From: an uncultured Bacteroidales bacterium
GTDB lineage: Bacteria > Bacteroidota > Bacteroidia > Bacteroidales > Bacteroidaceae
Direction of reading: 5' to 3'
Assembly: GCA_902778625.1 (NCBI GenBank)
Contig: CACYYM010000001.1
Location: forward strand, 124,001-188,000
Length of the DNA stretch: 64,000 bases
Numbering within the stretch: the first letter of the stretch is position 1; every line of letters starts with the position of its first letter. Under the pieces are notes generated by a model. That model was not told the DNA's origin, made no database searches, and saw nothing but the letters and a program-made list of their open reading frames with translations. Position numbers and translations under genes: made by a program. Positions 42,346-50,749 of this stretch are shown here, one piece after another.

Positions 42346-45036
42346 ATGATGAAACATACACTCCTAACCCTATTGACATTCATCGCATTGTTGCCCGCTT
42401 CGGCTAGCAGCAGACACAACTACATCAACCTCGACTCACGACTTAAGCACGGCGGCAGCAACACCTGGTACATGATTCGTGCCGACGAAGCAAAGGCTGG
42501 TGGCAGAGAGATTTCCATGCCCGGCTTCAATCCGCAAGGCTGGGCAGAAGCCATCGTGCCGGCAACCGTACTGACAAACCTCGTTGAGCAGAAAGTCTAT
42601 CCCGAACCTTACTACGGACAGACCAACAAGCTTGCGAACAACATCATCCCCGACATCGCTAAGGTGGGCCGCGAGTTCTACACCTATTGGTTCCGTACGG
42701 AATTCATCGTGCCGGCTGACTTCAAAGGCAAACGCATTTGGCTCGAGCCGATGGGCATCAACTACAGGGCAGAGATTTGGGTGAACGGCTACATGATCGG
42801 CACGATGGCAGGCATGTTCAACAGTCAGCCGTTCGACATCACCGACCGTGCCGTGCAACCCGGTCAGGCAACGGCCCTCGCCATCCGCGTCTTCCCTGTC
42901 GATGTTCCTGGCACAACAGCTCCGAAAGGCTGGGGCGCCGTGGGCGAATGGCACAACGGCGGTGATGGTTGGATGGGACAGAATGTCTCGCAACTCATGA
43001 CGGTGGGTTGGGACTTTACGTTCGAGGATGGCATCCGCGACCGCAACACCGGCATCTGGCGCAGCATTCGCCTTTATGCGACCGGCCCGCAGCAATTGCG
43101 CAGCCCGTTCGTCGCGTCGGAATTGTCGCACCCCAACTTCGACGAGGCGCGAGAGACGGTAAGCGTCGAGGTGTGGAACCCGAACACAGGCAGCGGCGAG
43201 TGCGTGGTAAGCGGCAGTATCGAGGGAACTGGCATCACGTTCCAAAGCAAGAAGTTCAAGCTGCAACGCGGCGAACACACAACGGTAACCTTCTCGCCGC
43301 AGGACTTCCCGCAGCTCATCATGAAGAGCCCGCGCCTCTGGTGGCCCAAGAACAAAGGCGAACAGAACCTTTATACTTTGCGTCTGACGCTTGCCGACAG
43401 CAAAGGCAACCTGTTGGACAGTCTCTCCACGCGCTTCGGCATCCGCGAAGTCATCGCTTCACGCGAAACGCCCGACAAGTCGAAAGTCTTCATCGTGAAC
43501 GGCCACAAGACCTTTGTTCGCGGCAGCAACTGGATACCGGAGGCAATGCTGCGTACCAACGACCAACGCATGACGACCGAGCTCGCACTGACCGACCAGT
43601 CGGGCGTCAACCTGCTTCGCCTCTGGGGCGGTGGCATAGCTGAAAGCGACCGCTTCTACGAGCTGTGCGACGAGTACGGCATCATGGTTTGGCAAGAGTT
43701 CTGGATGACAGGCGACACTAAGCATCCTATGGACGAAGCGCTCTATCTTGCAAACGTGGAGAACACCATGAAGCGCATCCGCAATCATCCCTCTATCGTC
43801 ATCTACGTCTCGAGCAACGAGAGCACAGCCGTCACGGGTGCCGAGGAACTCATCAAGAGCTTGGCCCCAAGCGTGCCTTACCAAATGCAGAGCGAGTGCG
43901 ACGGCGTGCACGACGGCAGCCCTTACAAGCAGGTGAACCCCATGCGTCACTACGAGAACACCGGTTCGGACCGTGGCAGCCGCGTCGATGGCTTTAACCC
44001 TGAGTATGGTGCACCGACGTTGCCCATCGTGGAAGACCTCTACGACATGATGCCTCGCGAGGACCTCTGGCCCATGAACAAGGCAACGTGGGACTACCTG
44101 GACGGCAACGGCTTCCACCTCATGTCGACGCTCTACACGGACATGGTGGGACAGTATGGCGAGTCGCACAGCATTGAAGAATTCGCTCGCCGAGGACAGA
44201 TGGTGGGCGCCATCAACTCGAAGAGCATCTGGGAAGTGTGGAACGAGAACAAACTCCAGTACGGCGACCGCTGGTGCTCGGGTTTGCTGTTCTGGTACCA
44301 CAACTGCCCGAACTGGCAAGTCTGCTCGCGCATGTGGGACTGGTTCCTCGAGCCGACGGCCTCGCTGTATCATACGATGCACGCCCTCGAGCCCGTCCAT
44401 ATCCAATACGACTACCTGAAAGGCACGGTCAGCGTCGTCAACGACCTCGTCAAGGAGCAGAAAGGGCTCAAGGCGAAAGCCGAAGTCTATGACCTCAACA
44501 GCCGACGCATCAACTCTGTCACTGCGAAAGTCGATGTGCCTGCAGACGGCGTGGCAAACGACGTGCTGACGGTCAACATTCCGCAGGACATTACGCCCGT
44601 CCACTTCATCGCCCTCGAGCTGACAGACGCCAGGGGCAACGTCGTGAGCCGCAACTTCTACTGGCGCTCGACGAGCCGCTACGAAGGCAAGCAGACCGTG
44701 ACAGGTCCATGCACAGGCGGCTTCGAACCGCTCGCCTCGATGCACGAAGCGAAGCCGACCCTCATGACGCGCCGCCTCAGCGACAAGGACGGATGGCGCG
44801 AATGGGAAGTGACGCTCAGGAACAGCGGCCGCCGCATCGCCTTCTTCTGCCAGCTCCTGCTGACCGACCAAAACGACAAGCCCGTACACGGCACCTTCTA
44901 TAGCGACAATTTCTTCTCGCTCTTGCCGGGAGAGAAGCAAGTCATCACCATCCGCACGCCTCTGAGCGACGGCACAAGCTACCGCCTGCGCTTCTGCGAA
45001 AACATGGGGGCGAAGCAGAACGTCGCCTTGAGGTGA
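42346..45036 (+). CDS. Glycoside hydrolase family 2 protein (exo-glucosaminidase/mannosidase-like)
   Basis: 896 residues from the ATG at 42346 (42349 also possible), with a signal peptide (MMKHTLLTLLTFIALLPASA). The order is jelly-roll domain (about 30-220: GFNPQGWAEAIVPATVLTNLVEQ), Ig-like domain (about 220-340), TIM barrel (about 340-690), then two C-terminal beta domains (about 700-896). The acid/base is Glu492 in VSSNEST and the likely nucleophile Glu553 in NPEYGAP. Layout and length resemble the exo-beta-glucosaminidase/beta-mannosidase branch of GH2. It forms a small glycan-breakdown pair with GH105 just upstream; no SusC/SusD pair or regulator is in the window. Confidence 0.9.
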   Translation: MMKHTLLTLLTFIALLPASASSRHNYINLDSRLKHGGSNTWYMIRADEAKAGGREISMPGFNPQGWAEAIVPATVLTNLVEQKVYPEPYYGQTNKLANNIIPDIAKVGREFYTYWFRTEFIVPADFKGKRIWLEPMGINYRAEIWVNGYMIGTMAGMFNSQPFDITDRAVQPGQATALAIRVFPVDVPGTTAPKGWGAVGEWHNGGDGWMGQNVSQLMTVGWDFTFEDGIRDRNTGIWRSIRLYATGPQQLRSPFVASELSHPNFDEARETVSVEVWNPNTGSGECVVSGSIEGTGITFQSKKFKLQRGEHTTVTFSPQDFPQLIMKSPRLWWPKNKGEQNLYTLRLTLADSKGNLLDSLSTRFGIREVIASRETPDKSKVFIVNGHKTFVRGSNWIPEAMLRTNDQRMTTELALTDQSGVNLLRLWGGGIAESDRFYELCDEYGIMVWQEFWMTGDTKHPMDEALYLANVENTMKRIRNHPSIVIYVSSNESTAVTGAEELIKSLAPSVPYQMQSECDGVHDGSPYKQVNPMRHYENTGSDRGSRVDGFNPEYGAPTLPIVEDLYDMMPREDLWPMNKATWDYLDGNGFHLMSTLYTDMVGQYGESHSIEEFARRGQMVGAINSKSIWEVWNENKLQYGDRWCSGLLFWYHNCPNWQVCSRMWDWFLEPTASLYHTMHALEPVHIQYDYLKGTVSVVNDLVKEQKGLKAKAEVYDLNSRRINSVTAKVDVPADGVANDVLTVNIPQDITPVHFIALELTDARGNVVSRNFYWRSTSRYEGKQTVTGPCTGGFEPLASMHEAKPTLMTRRLSDKDGWREWEVTLRNSGRRIAFFCQLLLTDQNDKPVHGTFYSDNFFSLLPGEKQVITIRTPLSDGTSYRLRFCENMGAKQNVALR

Positions 45037-45040
45037 AAAA

Positions 45041-45126
45041 ACGCCGCGTGCGGCGATTTAATTTCCGCGTGCGGCGATGGCAATCCCCGCGTGCGGCGTT
45101 TGGCATCCCCGCAGGCGGCGTTTGAA
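45041..45126. repeat. GC-core 22-bp array, copy 4
   Basis: Cores start at 45044, 45065 and 45087 (CCGCGTGCGG) and 45109 (CCGCAGGCGG), spaced 21, 22 and 22 bases. Much of it is nearly identical to copy 6 at 58760. Confidence 0.85.
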
Positions 45127-45168
45127 ATCCCCCTGAACCGAAACATTCAAAATACACATACAAAAACC

Positions 45169-46338
45169 ATGAAATGCCAAGAAAGATTCAATGAGATCTA
45201 CAAGCGCGAGGCAGAGGCCCTTGCCTTCTGTCCGTATCGCGTCTGCCCAGTCGGGGCACATAGCGATGCCAACCTCGGCAAGATAACAGGCCTTGCCATC
45301 GACAAGGGCATCCATCTTGCCTATAGTCCCAAGCACAACGGCGTCATCGAGCTTTGCTCGCTGCAATTCGACAAACGCGCGCAGTTCCACGTTCGCGATG
45401 TACCCAAGCACAAATGCGACGACTGGGCCGACTACCTGCGCGGCGCTACGCTGAAGCTCGGCGAACGCTATCCCCTGACATACGGTTTGAGCGGCGTCAT
45501 CGAGGGCAGCCTTCCCATCGGAGGCCTCTCGTCGTCGGCAGCCGTCGCGCTCGTCTTCCTCAAAGCCCTCTGCAACGTCAACAACATACAGCCCACGCCG
45601 CTGGAGATGATACTCATCTCGATGGCTGCCGAGAACGACTACGTCGGCGTCAACAGCGGCAAGCTCGACCAGAGCTGCGAGGTCTATTCGAAGAAGAACC
45701 ACCTGCTCTATCTCGACACGAAGACCGACGAGTATGAGCTCATCCCCACTTTACCGACGATGAAGCCCTACCGCATCGCCGTCTTCTTCAGCGGCATCGA
45801 GCGCACACTCGCCGGCAGCAAGTTCAACATGCGCGTCGACGAAGCACGCAGCGCCGCATACGCCCTGATGGCTTACGCCGGCATGGAGTACGGCAAGTTC
45901 CCCGAAGCGAACCTGCGCGCCGTGCCCCGCGAGATTTATGAGCGCTATAAAGAACGCCTGCCGGAGAACTGGAGGAAACGCGCCGAGCACTGGTACACAG
46001 AGTTCGACCGCGTGGAACAAGGCGTGGAAGCCTGGCGCAGAGGAGACCTCGAGACATACGGGCGCCTCAGTTTCGAAAGCGGACAGAGCAGCATTTCGAA
46101 TTGGGAAACGGGCTCGCCAGAACTCAAAATGCTCTACGACATCATGCGACATACCGACGGCATCTACGGCGGACGCTTCAGCGGAGCAGGCTTCAAAGGC
46201 TGCTGCATGGCGCTCATCGACCCGACATTCGAGGCGGACATCAAAAAGAAAGTGACCGAAGAATACCTCCGTGCCTTCCCAAACCTCGAAGGCAAGTACA
46301 GCGTACACATCTGCGACAGCGCCGACGGACTCCTCTAA
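45169..46338 (+). CDS. Galactokinase-like GHMP sugar kinase
   Basis: 389 residues from the ATG at 45169. The N-terminal sugar-binding signature is CPYRVCPVGAHSDANLGKIT, related to but different from the galactokinase GR(V/I)NLIGEH(T/I)DY signature. The ATP-binding motif is at residues 118-126 (GGLSSSAAV), and the C-terminal GHMP motif is GGRFSGAGFKGCCMALI near 340. The Glu of the usual GEH is Ala here, so galactose may not be the substrate. It is followed, 53 bases on, by a sugar nucleotidyltransferase, so the pair may turn a free sugar into its nucleotide-activated form. Product sugar-1-phosphate is inferred. Confidence 0.82.
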   Translation: MKCQERFNEIYKREAEALAFCPYRVCPVGAHSDANLGKITGLAIDKGIHLAYSPKHNGVIELCSLQFDKRAQFHVRDVPKHKCDDWADYLRGATLKLGERYPLTYGLSGVIEGSLPIGGLSSSAAVALVFLKALCNVNNIQPTPLEMILISMAAENDYVGVNSGKLDQSCEVYSKKNHLLYLDTKTDEYELIPTLPTMKPYRIAVFFSGIERTLAGSKFNMRVDEARSAAYALMAYAGMEYGKFPEANLRAVPREIYERYKERLPENWRKRAEHWYTEFDRVEQGVEAWRRGDLETYGRLSFESGQSSISNWETGSPELKMLYDIMRHTDGIYGGRFSGAGFKGCCMALIDPTFEADIKKKVTEEYLRAFPNLEGKYSVHICDSADGLL

Positions 46339-46391
46339 ACCTTTTACCAATATCTTTTCCATTTTCCAACTTTGACAATTTTCAACTTTTC

Positions 46392-47132
46392 ATGAAATGC
46401 CTCATCCTTGCCGCCGGCTATGCCACGCGGCTCTATCCACTCACCGAGAACTTCCCCAAACCGCTCCTCAAAGTGGGCAATAAGACAATACTCGACTGGC
46501 TCATCGACGACATCGACGGCGCCGGACTCGTTGACGAATACATTGTCATCTCCAACCACAAGTTCGCCCATCACTTCCAAAATTGGGCAGCAGAAAAGCA
46601 GCAGAAGGTGACGGTCGTCGACGACGGCACTTCGAGCAACGAGACAAGGCTGGGAGCCGTTTGCGACATACAGTTCGCCATCGAACAGCTCGGCCTGGAC
46701 GACGACATGCTGGTCATTGCCGGCGACAACCTCCTGGACTTCAGCCTGCAGCGCTTTGCGCGCTATGCCAAAGAGAAGGGGACATCGTGCATCATGCGCT
46801 TCTACGAGCCGAACGACGAAAAGCTGCTGAAGTGCGGCGTCGTGACAACCGACCAGACCGACCGCGTGCTGCGCATGACCGAAAAGTCGCCAACGCCCGA
46901 AACCCACTGGTGCTGTCCACCTTTCTATTATTATACAAAGGATGACGCGCGCCTTGTCAAGAAAGGCATCGAAAGCGGCTGCGGCACTGACGCCCCGGGA
47001 AGCTACATCGCCTGGCTTTGCACACAGACCGCCGTCCACGCGATGGAGATGCCCGGCCGACGCTACGACATCGGAAACCTGCAGAGCTACGAGCAGGTCC
47101 AGAAGGACTACCAAGGCATCACAATTGCCTGA
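46392..47132 (+). CDS. Sugar-phosphate nucleotidyltransferase
   Basis: 246 residues from the ATG at 46392; a longer reading frame starting at 46101 overlaps the kinase gene in another frame and is not used. The NTP-transferase signature is at the N-terminus (LILAAGYATRLYPLTENFPKPLL), followed by IVISNHKF and the metal-binding VIAGDNLLDF (Asp near residue 115). DIGNLQSYEQVQK closes the domain. It would join the sugar-1-phosphate made by the upstream kinase to a nucleotide, giving an NDP-sugar. Which nucleotide and sugar is unknown. It is last in the transcript before a composite array. Confidence 0.85.
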   Translation: MKCLILAAGYATRLYPLTENFPKPLLKVGNKTILDWLIDDIDGAGLVDEYIVISNHKFAHHFQNWAAEKQQKVTVVDDGTSSNETRLGAVCDIQFAIEQLGLDDDMLVIAGDNLLDFSLQRFARYAKEKGTSCIMRFYEPNDEKLLKCGVVTTDQTDRVLRMTEKSPTPETHWCCPPFYYYTKDDARLVKKGIESGCGTDAPGSYIAWLCTQTAVHAMEMPGRRYDIGNLQSYEQVQKDYQGITIA

Positions 47133-47480
47133 AAGAAACAGCACGATTTACAGAGAGACTCGCTACCATCTGCCGAGAGCGGTATCGCTGTTGCCCACGA
47201 ACCCGCTCCCACAGCGCAAATCACCCCGCCTGCCGAGAGGTATCATTCAACTCCGCAGGCGGGGTTCGTTATAGATACATGTATGTATAATTAAATGTAC
47301 ATGTATGTATAATTATAGATACATGTATGTATAATGAATGCAGCGTGCGGAGTCGGGAAACCTCGAACGAGATAATCGGATTTTGCGAACGTTGCGACAG
47401 GAATCCCCGAATACGAAGTCAGGCAACCCGACCCATGGAGTCGAGTTGCCTGACGTTTGGAAAGCGGGGAAATGGCTCTT
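47133..47480. other. Gene-free stretch between convergent genes
   Basis: Holds one composite array (47253-47350) and a perfect 10-bp stem GTCAGGCAAC/GTTGCCTGAC (47418-47427, 47445-47454) that may end one or both convergent transcripts although neither side has a long T run. Nothing else is recognisable. Confidence 0.65.
47253..47350. repeat. Composite AT/GC 22-bp array, copy 4
   Basis: AT cores start at 47275, 47297 (GTACATGTAT) and 47319. GC-type cores CCGCAGGCGG (47253) and CAGCGTGCGG (47341) stand at the same 22-base register on both sides. Confidence 0.88.
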
Positions 47481-48704
47481 TTATTCAGCCTTTCTCGCTG
47501 TCATTTCCTTCAATTTATCCTTTCCCTTGAAGGCGAAGACCCAAACGAGGAAGGCCGCCACAGCAAGGATGGCGATTCCGATGAGCGGCCGGTAGAACAG
47601 CCATGCAAGGCCGATGATGATGAGCGACCATACGATGCCGACAACGGTGCAGACGAGACCGACGCCCCAGCCGATGATGTTGGCCACGAACGGCACGACC
47701 TTCAGCAAAGTTTCCAAGATGGCGAAGATGCCGTTCAAGCCAATGATGACCAGGAAGACACCGAGGAATCGGAAAATCCACATAAGCATGTGGTTCGTCT
47801 CGTGCTCTCCGGCGTAAATCTCGGAAGCGTCGCGCGTCCCCATCACAAGGGTGGAGAACGTCTTTCCGTTCTTTGCCTTATAACTCGTGAACGTGTTGTC
47901 TTTCTGCTTGGCAATGATGGTGACCTTTGCTGGCAAGACTTTCGTCCAGGTGATGCGCACGTCGCCCACAGCCGGACTGCTCGGGCTGATGCCATAATAC
48001 AGCTGATTGTTGTTGACGTGGACCAGCTGCTTCGACTCAGCCTCACTGCCGATCTGGCGGCTGAGCACTTGTCGGCATTCCTTGTTCCAGCCGTCGAGCT
48101 TCGCGGAGTCAAGGCTGAGGGCCACCGGCTCATAGCCTCTGATGCTGCGCACCTGTTGCTCGTTCAGGACGAAGGCACCGAAAGTCACCTTCTCTGCCTG
48201 CCACTCCTGCGACTCGGCAGTGGTGAGGACGAAGTTCTTCTTCTGGTAAGCTGGATCGTGGAAAAGCGAGGACTGAATCGGCCCGTCGGTCCATTCCTGA
48301 GTATAAGTGTAGGTCGTAATGATTTCCTCAGAGCCGCCGAGCTTGTCCTTGTGCTCTTCCTGTGCGTGCTCCACCCATTGGTAGTACTCCACGCTGCGCG
48401 TCAGGCTGATTGCCGTAGCACCAATGCCGAACTGCGCATCGATGAGCGAGTCCTGCGTGTCAGCAAGACCTGTGGCATAGACAAGCTTGCCGTCCATCTC
48501 CGGATTGATGCGGTCGATGCCCTCCAACTCGACGGTAACACCTTCCGCCTCGTTCAGCATCTTGTCCGTCTTTACGACTCTGCCCTCGTTCCACCACAGG
48601 AGCGCCGTTCCGATGGCAAAAAGGATGAAACCCGTCCCGATGCTACGGAAGGAATTGCCTACGCGGGTGCCGTAGCCCACCCTGGTTGTCTCTTGATAAG
48701 CCAT
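47481..48704 (-). CDS. TMEM43 family membrane protein
   Basis: 407 residues from the ATG at 48702-48704; the longer frame upstream crosses the promoter. The layout is that of TMEM43 (LUMA)-like proteins: an N-terminal membrane helix (about 18-35: SIGTGFILFAIGTALLWWNEGR), a large soluble domain (about 40-305) and three or four C-terminal helices (about 310-400). The family occurs in bacteria and in eukaryotes, where it is in the nuclear envelope. Its bacterial role is not established. It stands alone, convergent with the sugar kinase pair and with its own promoter. Confidence 0.88.
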   Translation of the reverse strand: MAYQETTRVGYGTRVGNSFRSIGTGFILFAIGTALLWWNEGRVVKTDKMLNEAEGVTVELEGIDRINPEMDGKLVYATGLADTQDSLIDAQFGIGATAISLTRSVEYYQWVEHAQEEHKDKLGGSEEIITTYTYTQEWTDGPIQSSLFHDPAYQKKNFVLTTAESQEWQAEKVTFGAFVLNEQQVRSIRGYEPVALSLDSAKLDGWNKECRQVLSRQIGSEAESKQLVHVNNNQLYYGISPSSPAVGDVRITWTKVLPAKVTIIAKQKDNTFTSYKAKNGKTFSTLVMGTRDASEIYAGEHETNHMLMWIFRFLGVFLVIIGLNGIFAILETLLKVVPFVANIIGWGVGLVCTVVGIVWSLIIIGLAWLFYRPLIGIAILAVAAFLVWVFAFKGKDKLKEMTARKAE

Positions 48705-48752
48705 GATATGAAATAGTTTGTCTGATGTCGGAAGATAAGTCTTTCTATGCTG

Positions 48753-48760
48753 CAAATTTA
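48753..48760 (-). promoter_or_regulatory. -7 element of the TMEM43-type gene
   Basis: On the minus strand TAAATTTG is about 48 bases before the start codon. A TTG is about 24 bases upstream. Confidence 0.55.
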
Positions 48761-48842
48761 CAAAAAAAGTGCGTTTATCGGGCTCAAGGGCAAGGAAAAA
48801 GTAAAGAAAACAGCACATTATATATTTTTTCTACATTATTTA

Positions 48843-48874
48843 TTTGCAGGTTTCGCAGAAATAGCATACCTTTG
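48843..48874 (+). promoter_or_regulatory. Promoter of the rimP-nusA-infB-cvpA-suf operon
   Basis: TTTG (48843-48846) and TACCTTTG (48867-48874) are 20 bases apart, a near-consensus Bacteroidetes promoter. The leader is about 75 bases and includes a hairpin. Confidence 0.8.
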
Positions 48875-48888
48875 CACGCGAAAAGATG

Positions 48889-48923
48889 AAAGTGAGGGGC
48901 TCTGAGGTTCCTCACTTTTCTTT
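48889..48923 (+). promoter_or_regulatory. Leader hairpin upstream of rimP
   Basis: AAAGTGAGG (48889-48897) pairs with CCTCACTTT (48910-48918) and is followed by TCTTT. It lies between the promoter and rimP and could act as an attenuator or a stabilising 5' hairpin. Confidence 0.5.
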
Positions 48924-48956
48924 AATGAAACCTAAAAACACTTAACACTTAAACAC

Positions 48957-49424
48957 ATGATCAGTAAAAGTGCAGTTCAGCAAGCCGTTGAGGAATGGCT
49001 TGAAGGCAAAGAGTATTTCCTTGTTGACATCAACATCAGCCCGGACGACCGCATTGTCGTGGAGATAGACCACCAAGACGGCGTGTGGATTGAAGACTGC
49101 GCCGACCTGAGCCGTCACATCGAGTCGCGACTCTCTCGCGATGAAGAAGACTATGAGCTCGAAGTGGGCAGCGCAGGACTGGGACAGCCGTTCCGCGTCC
49201 GTCGGCAATACGAGATTCACATCGGCCAAGAAGTAGAGACACAGCTGCACGACGGCCATAAGTATCACGGCACACTGCTCAGCGTAAGCGACAACGGCTT
49301 CCAGCTCGCCATCCAACAGAAGGTGAAGGAAGAAGGTAAGAAGCGCCCAGTCACAAAGGAAGTCCCCACAGACTTCCGCTTCGACGACGTCGCATACACA
49401 AAGTACCTCATTAAGGTGAAGTAA
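48957..49424 (+). CDS. rimP: Ribosome maturation factor RimP
   Basis: 155 residues, usual for the family. The N-terminal domain contains VDINISPDDRIVVEIDH and IEDCADLSRHIESRL, and the hallmark EVGSAGLGQPF (EV-S-GL-RPL in other phyla) is at about residues 72-82. The C-terminal SH3-like domain follows (about 90-155). RimP is needed for maturation of the 30S subunit. It is the first gene of a long operon with nusA 17 bases downstream, the usual gene order. Confidence 0.95.
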   Translation: MISKSAVQQAVEEWLEGKEYFLVDINISPDDRIVVEIDHQDGVWIEDCADLSRHIESRLSRDEEDYELEVGSAGLGQPFRVRRQYEIHIGQEVETQLHDGHKYHGTLLSVSDNGFQLAIQQKVKEEGKKRPVTKEVPTDFRFDDVAYTKYLIKVK

Positions 49425-49441
49425 TAACAAAAATCAAAATA

Positions 49442-50704
49442 ATGGCAAAGACAACAAAATCAAAGGAAGCCGCAAACATGATTGAGGTGTTTGCTGACTT
49501 CAAAGAGAAAAACAACATTGATCGTGCCACACTGGTGAGTGTATTGGAAGAGTGCTTCCGAAACGTCATCGCCAAGATGTACGGCACAGACGAGAACTAC
49601 GACATCATCGTAAACCCCGACAAGGGAGACTTCGAGATCTATCAGAACCGTGTGGTTGTGCCCGACGGCGAAGTGAAAGATGCCAATAAGGAAATCTCGC
49701 TGAGCGAAGCGCAACAAATCGAAGACGACTACGAAATCGGCGAAGAAGTCAGTCAGCGCGTAGAAATGTCCGAGTTCGGACGTCGCGCCATCCTGCAGCT
49801 CCGCCAGACACTCGCCAGCCGAATCATGGAACTCGAGTACGACTCACTCTACAACGAGTACAAGGAACGCGAAGGCGAGGTCATCAGCGCTGAGGTTTAC
49901 CAGACATGGAAACGCGAAACGCTGCTCATGGACGAGGAAGGCAACGAACTCCTGCTGCCCCGTCAGGAAATGATTCCCGGCGACTTCTTTCGCAAGGGAG
50001 AAAGCACGCGCGCTGTTATCCTGCGCGTCGAAAACACCGGCGGCAAGCCCCGCATCATTCTGAGCCGCACATCGCCCGACTTCCTGCAGCGCATGCTCGA
50101 AGCCGAAGTGCCCGAAATTCAAGACGGACTCATCACGATTCACAAGATTGCACGCATCCCCGGCGAACGCGCCAAGATTGCCGTCGAGAGCTACGACGAC
50201 CGCATCGATCCCGTCGGTGCCTGTGTCGGCGTAAAAGGCAGCCGTCTGCGCGGCATCGTGCACGAGCTTCGCGGCGAGAACATCGACGTCGTGACATGGA
50301 CCTCCAACACTCAGCTCATGATAACCCGTGCCCTCAACCCCGCCCGCGTCAACAGCGTCGTGCTCAACGAAGAGGAACACACTGCCGAAGTTTATCTCGA
50401 TCCCGACCAGGTATCGCTAGCCATCGGTAAGGGCGGACTCAACGTCAAACTCGCCAGCATGCTTGTCGGCTACACCATCGACGTCTTCCGTGAACTTGAC
50501 AGCGACGAGGACAACGACGACGTAAGCCTCGACGAATTCACCGACGCCATCGAGCCGTGGATCATCGACGAACTCAAGAAGATCGGTTTCCAGACAGCGA
50601 AGGGCGTACTCGGCGCACAGCGCGAGATGATTATTCAGAACGCTGACCTCGAAGAGGAAACTGTGGACGAAGTATTGCGCATCCTGCAAGCAGAGTTCGA
50701 ATAA
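49442..50704 (+). CDS. nusA: Transcription termination/antitermination protein NusA
   Basis: 420 residues. The N-terminal RNA polymerase-binding domain (about 1-130) is followed by S1 (about 135-200: GEVISAEVYQTW), KH1 (about 230-280: PVGACVGVKGSRLRGIVHEL) and KH2 (about 300-345: LAIGKGGLNVKLASML). The C-terminus is short (about 350-420), with one helical repeat rather than the two acidic repeats of E. coli. It binds RNA polymerase and nascent RNA to modulate pausing and termination. It lies between rimP and infB, which is the classic arrangement. Confidence 0.96.
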   Translation: MAKTTKSKEAANMIEVFADFKEKNNIDRATLVSVLEECFRNVIAKMYGTDENYDIIVNPDKGDFEIYQNRVVVPDGEVKDANKEISLSEAQQIEDDYEIGEEVSQRVEMSEFGRRAILQLRQTLASRIMELEYDSLYNEYKEREGEVISAEVYQTWKRETLLMDEEGNELLLPRQEMIPGDFFRKGESTRAVILRVENTGGKPRIILSRTSPDFLQRMLEAEVPEIQDGLITIHKIARIPGERAKIAVESYDDRIDPVGACVGVKGSRLRGIVHELRGENIDVVTWTSNTQLMITRALNPARVNSVVLNEEEHTAEVYLDPDQVSLAIGKGGLNVKLASMLVGYTIDVFRELDSDEDNDDVSLDEFTDAIEPWIIDELKKIGFQTAKGVLGAQREMIIQNADLEEETVDEVLRILQAEFE

Positions 50705-50749
50705 TTTGGATTAGAGATTAGTGATTAGGGAATTGGGAAAAGAAAAACA

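Noticed and set aside
37453..45036. A complete polysaccharide utilisation locus
   Set aside because: Two GH2 and one GH105 are present, but no SusC/SusD pair or sensor-regulator is seen, and birA-pyrH lies between them.
47418..47454. Intrinsic terminator
   Set aside because: The 10-bp stem is perfect but neither strand has a T run after it, so it is listed only as a stem-loop within the gap.
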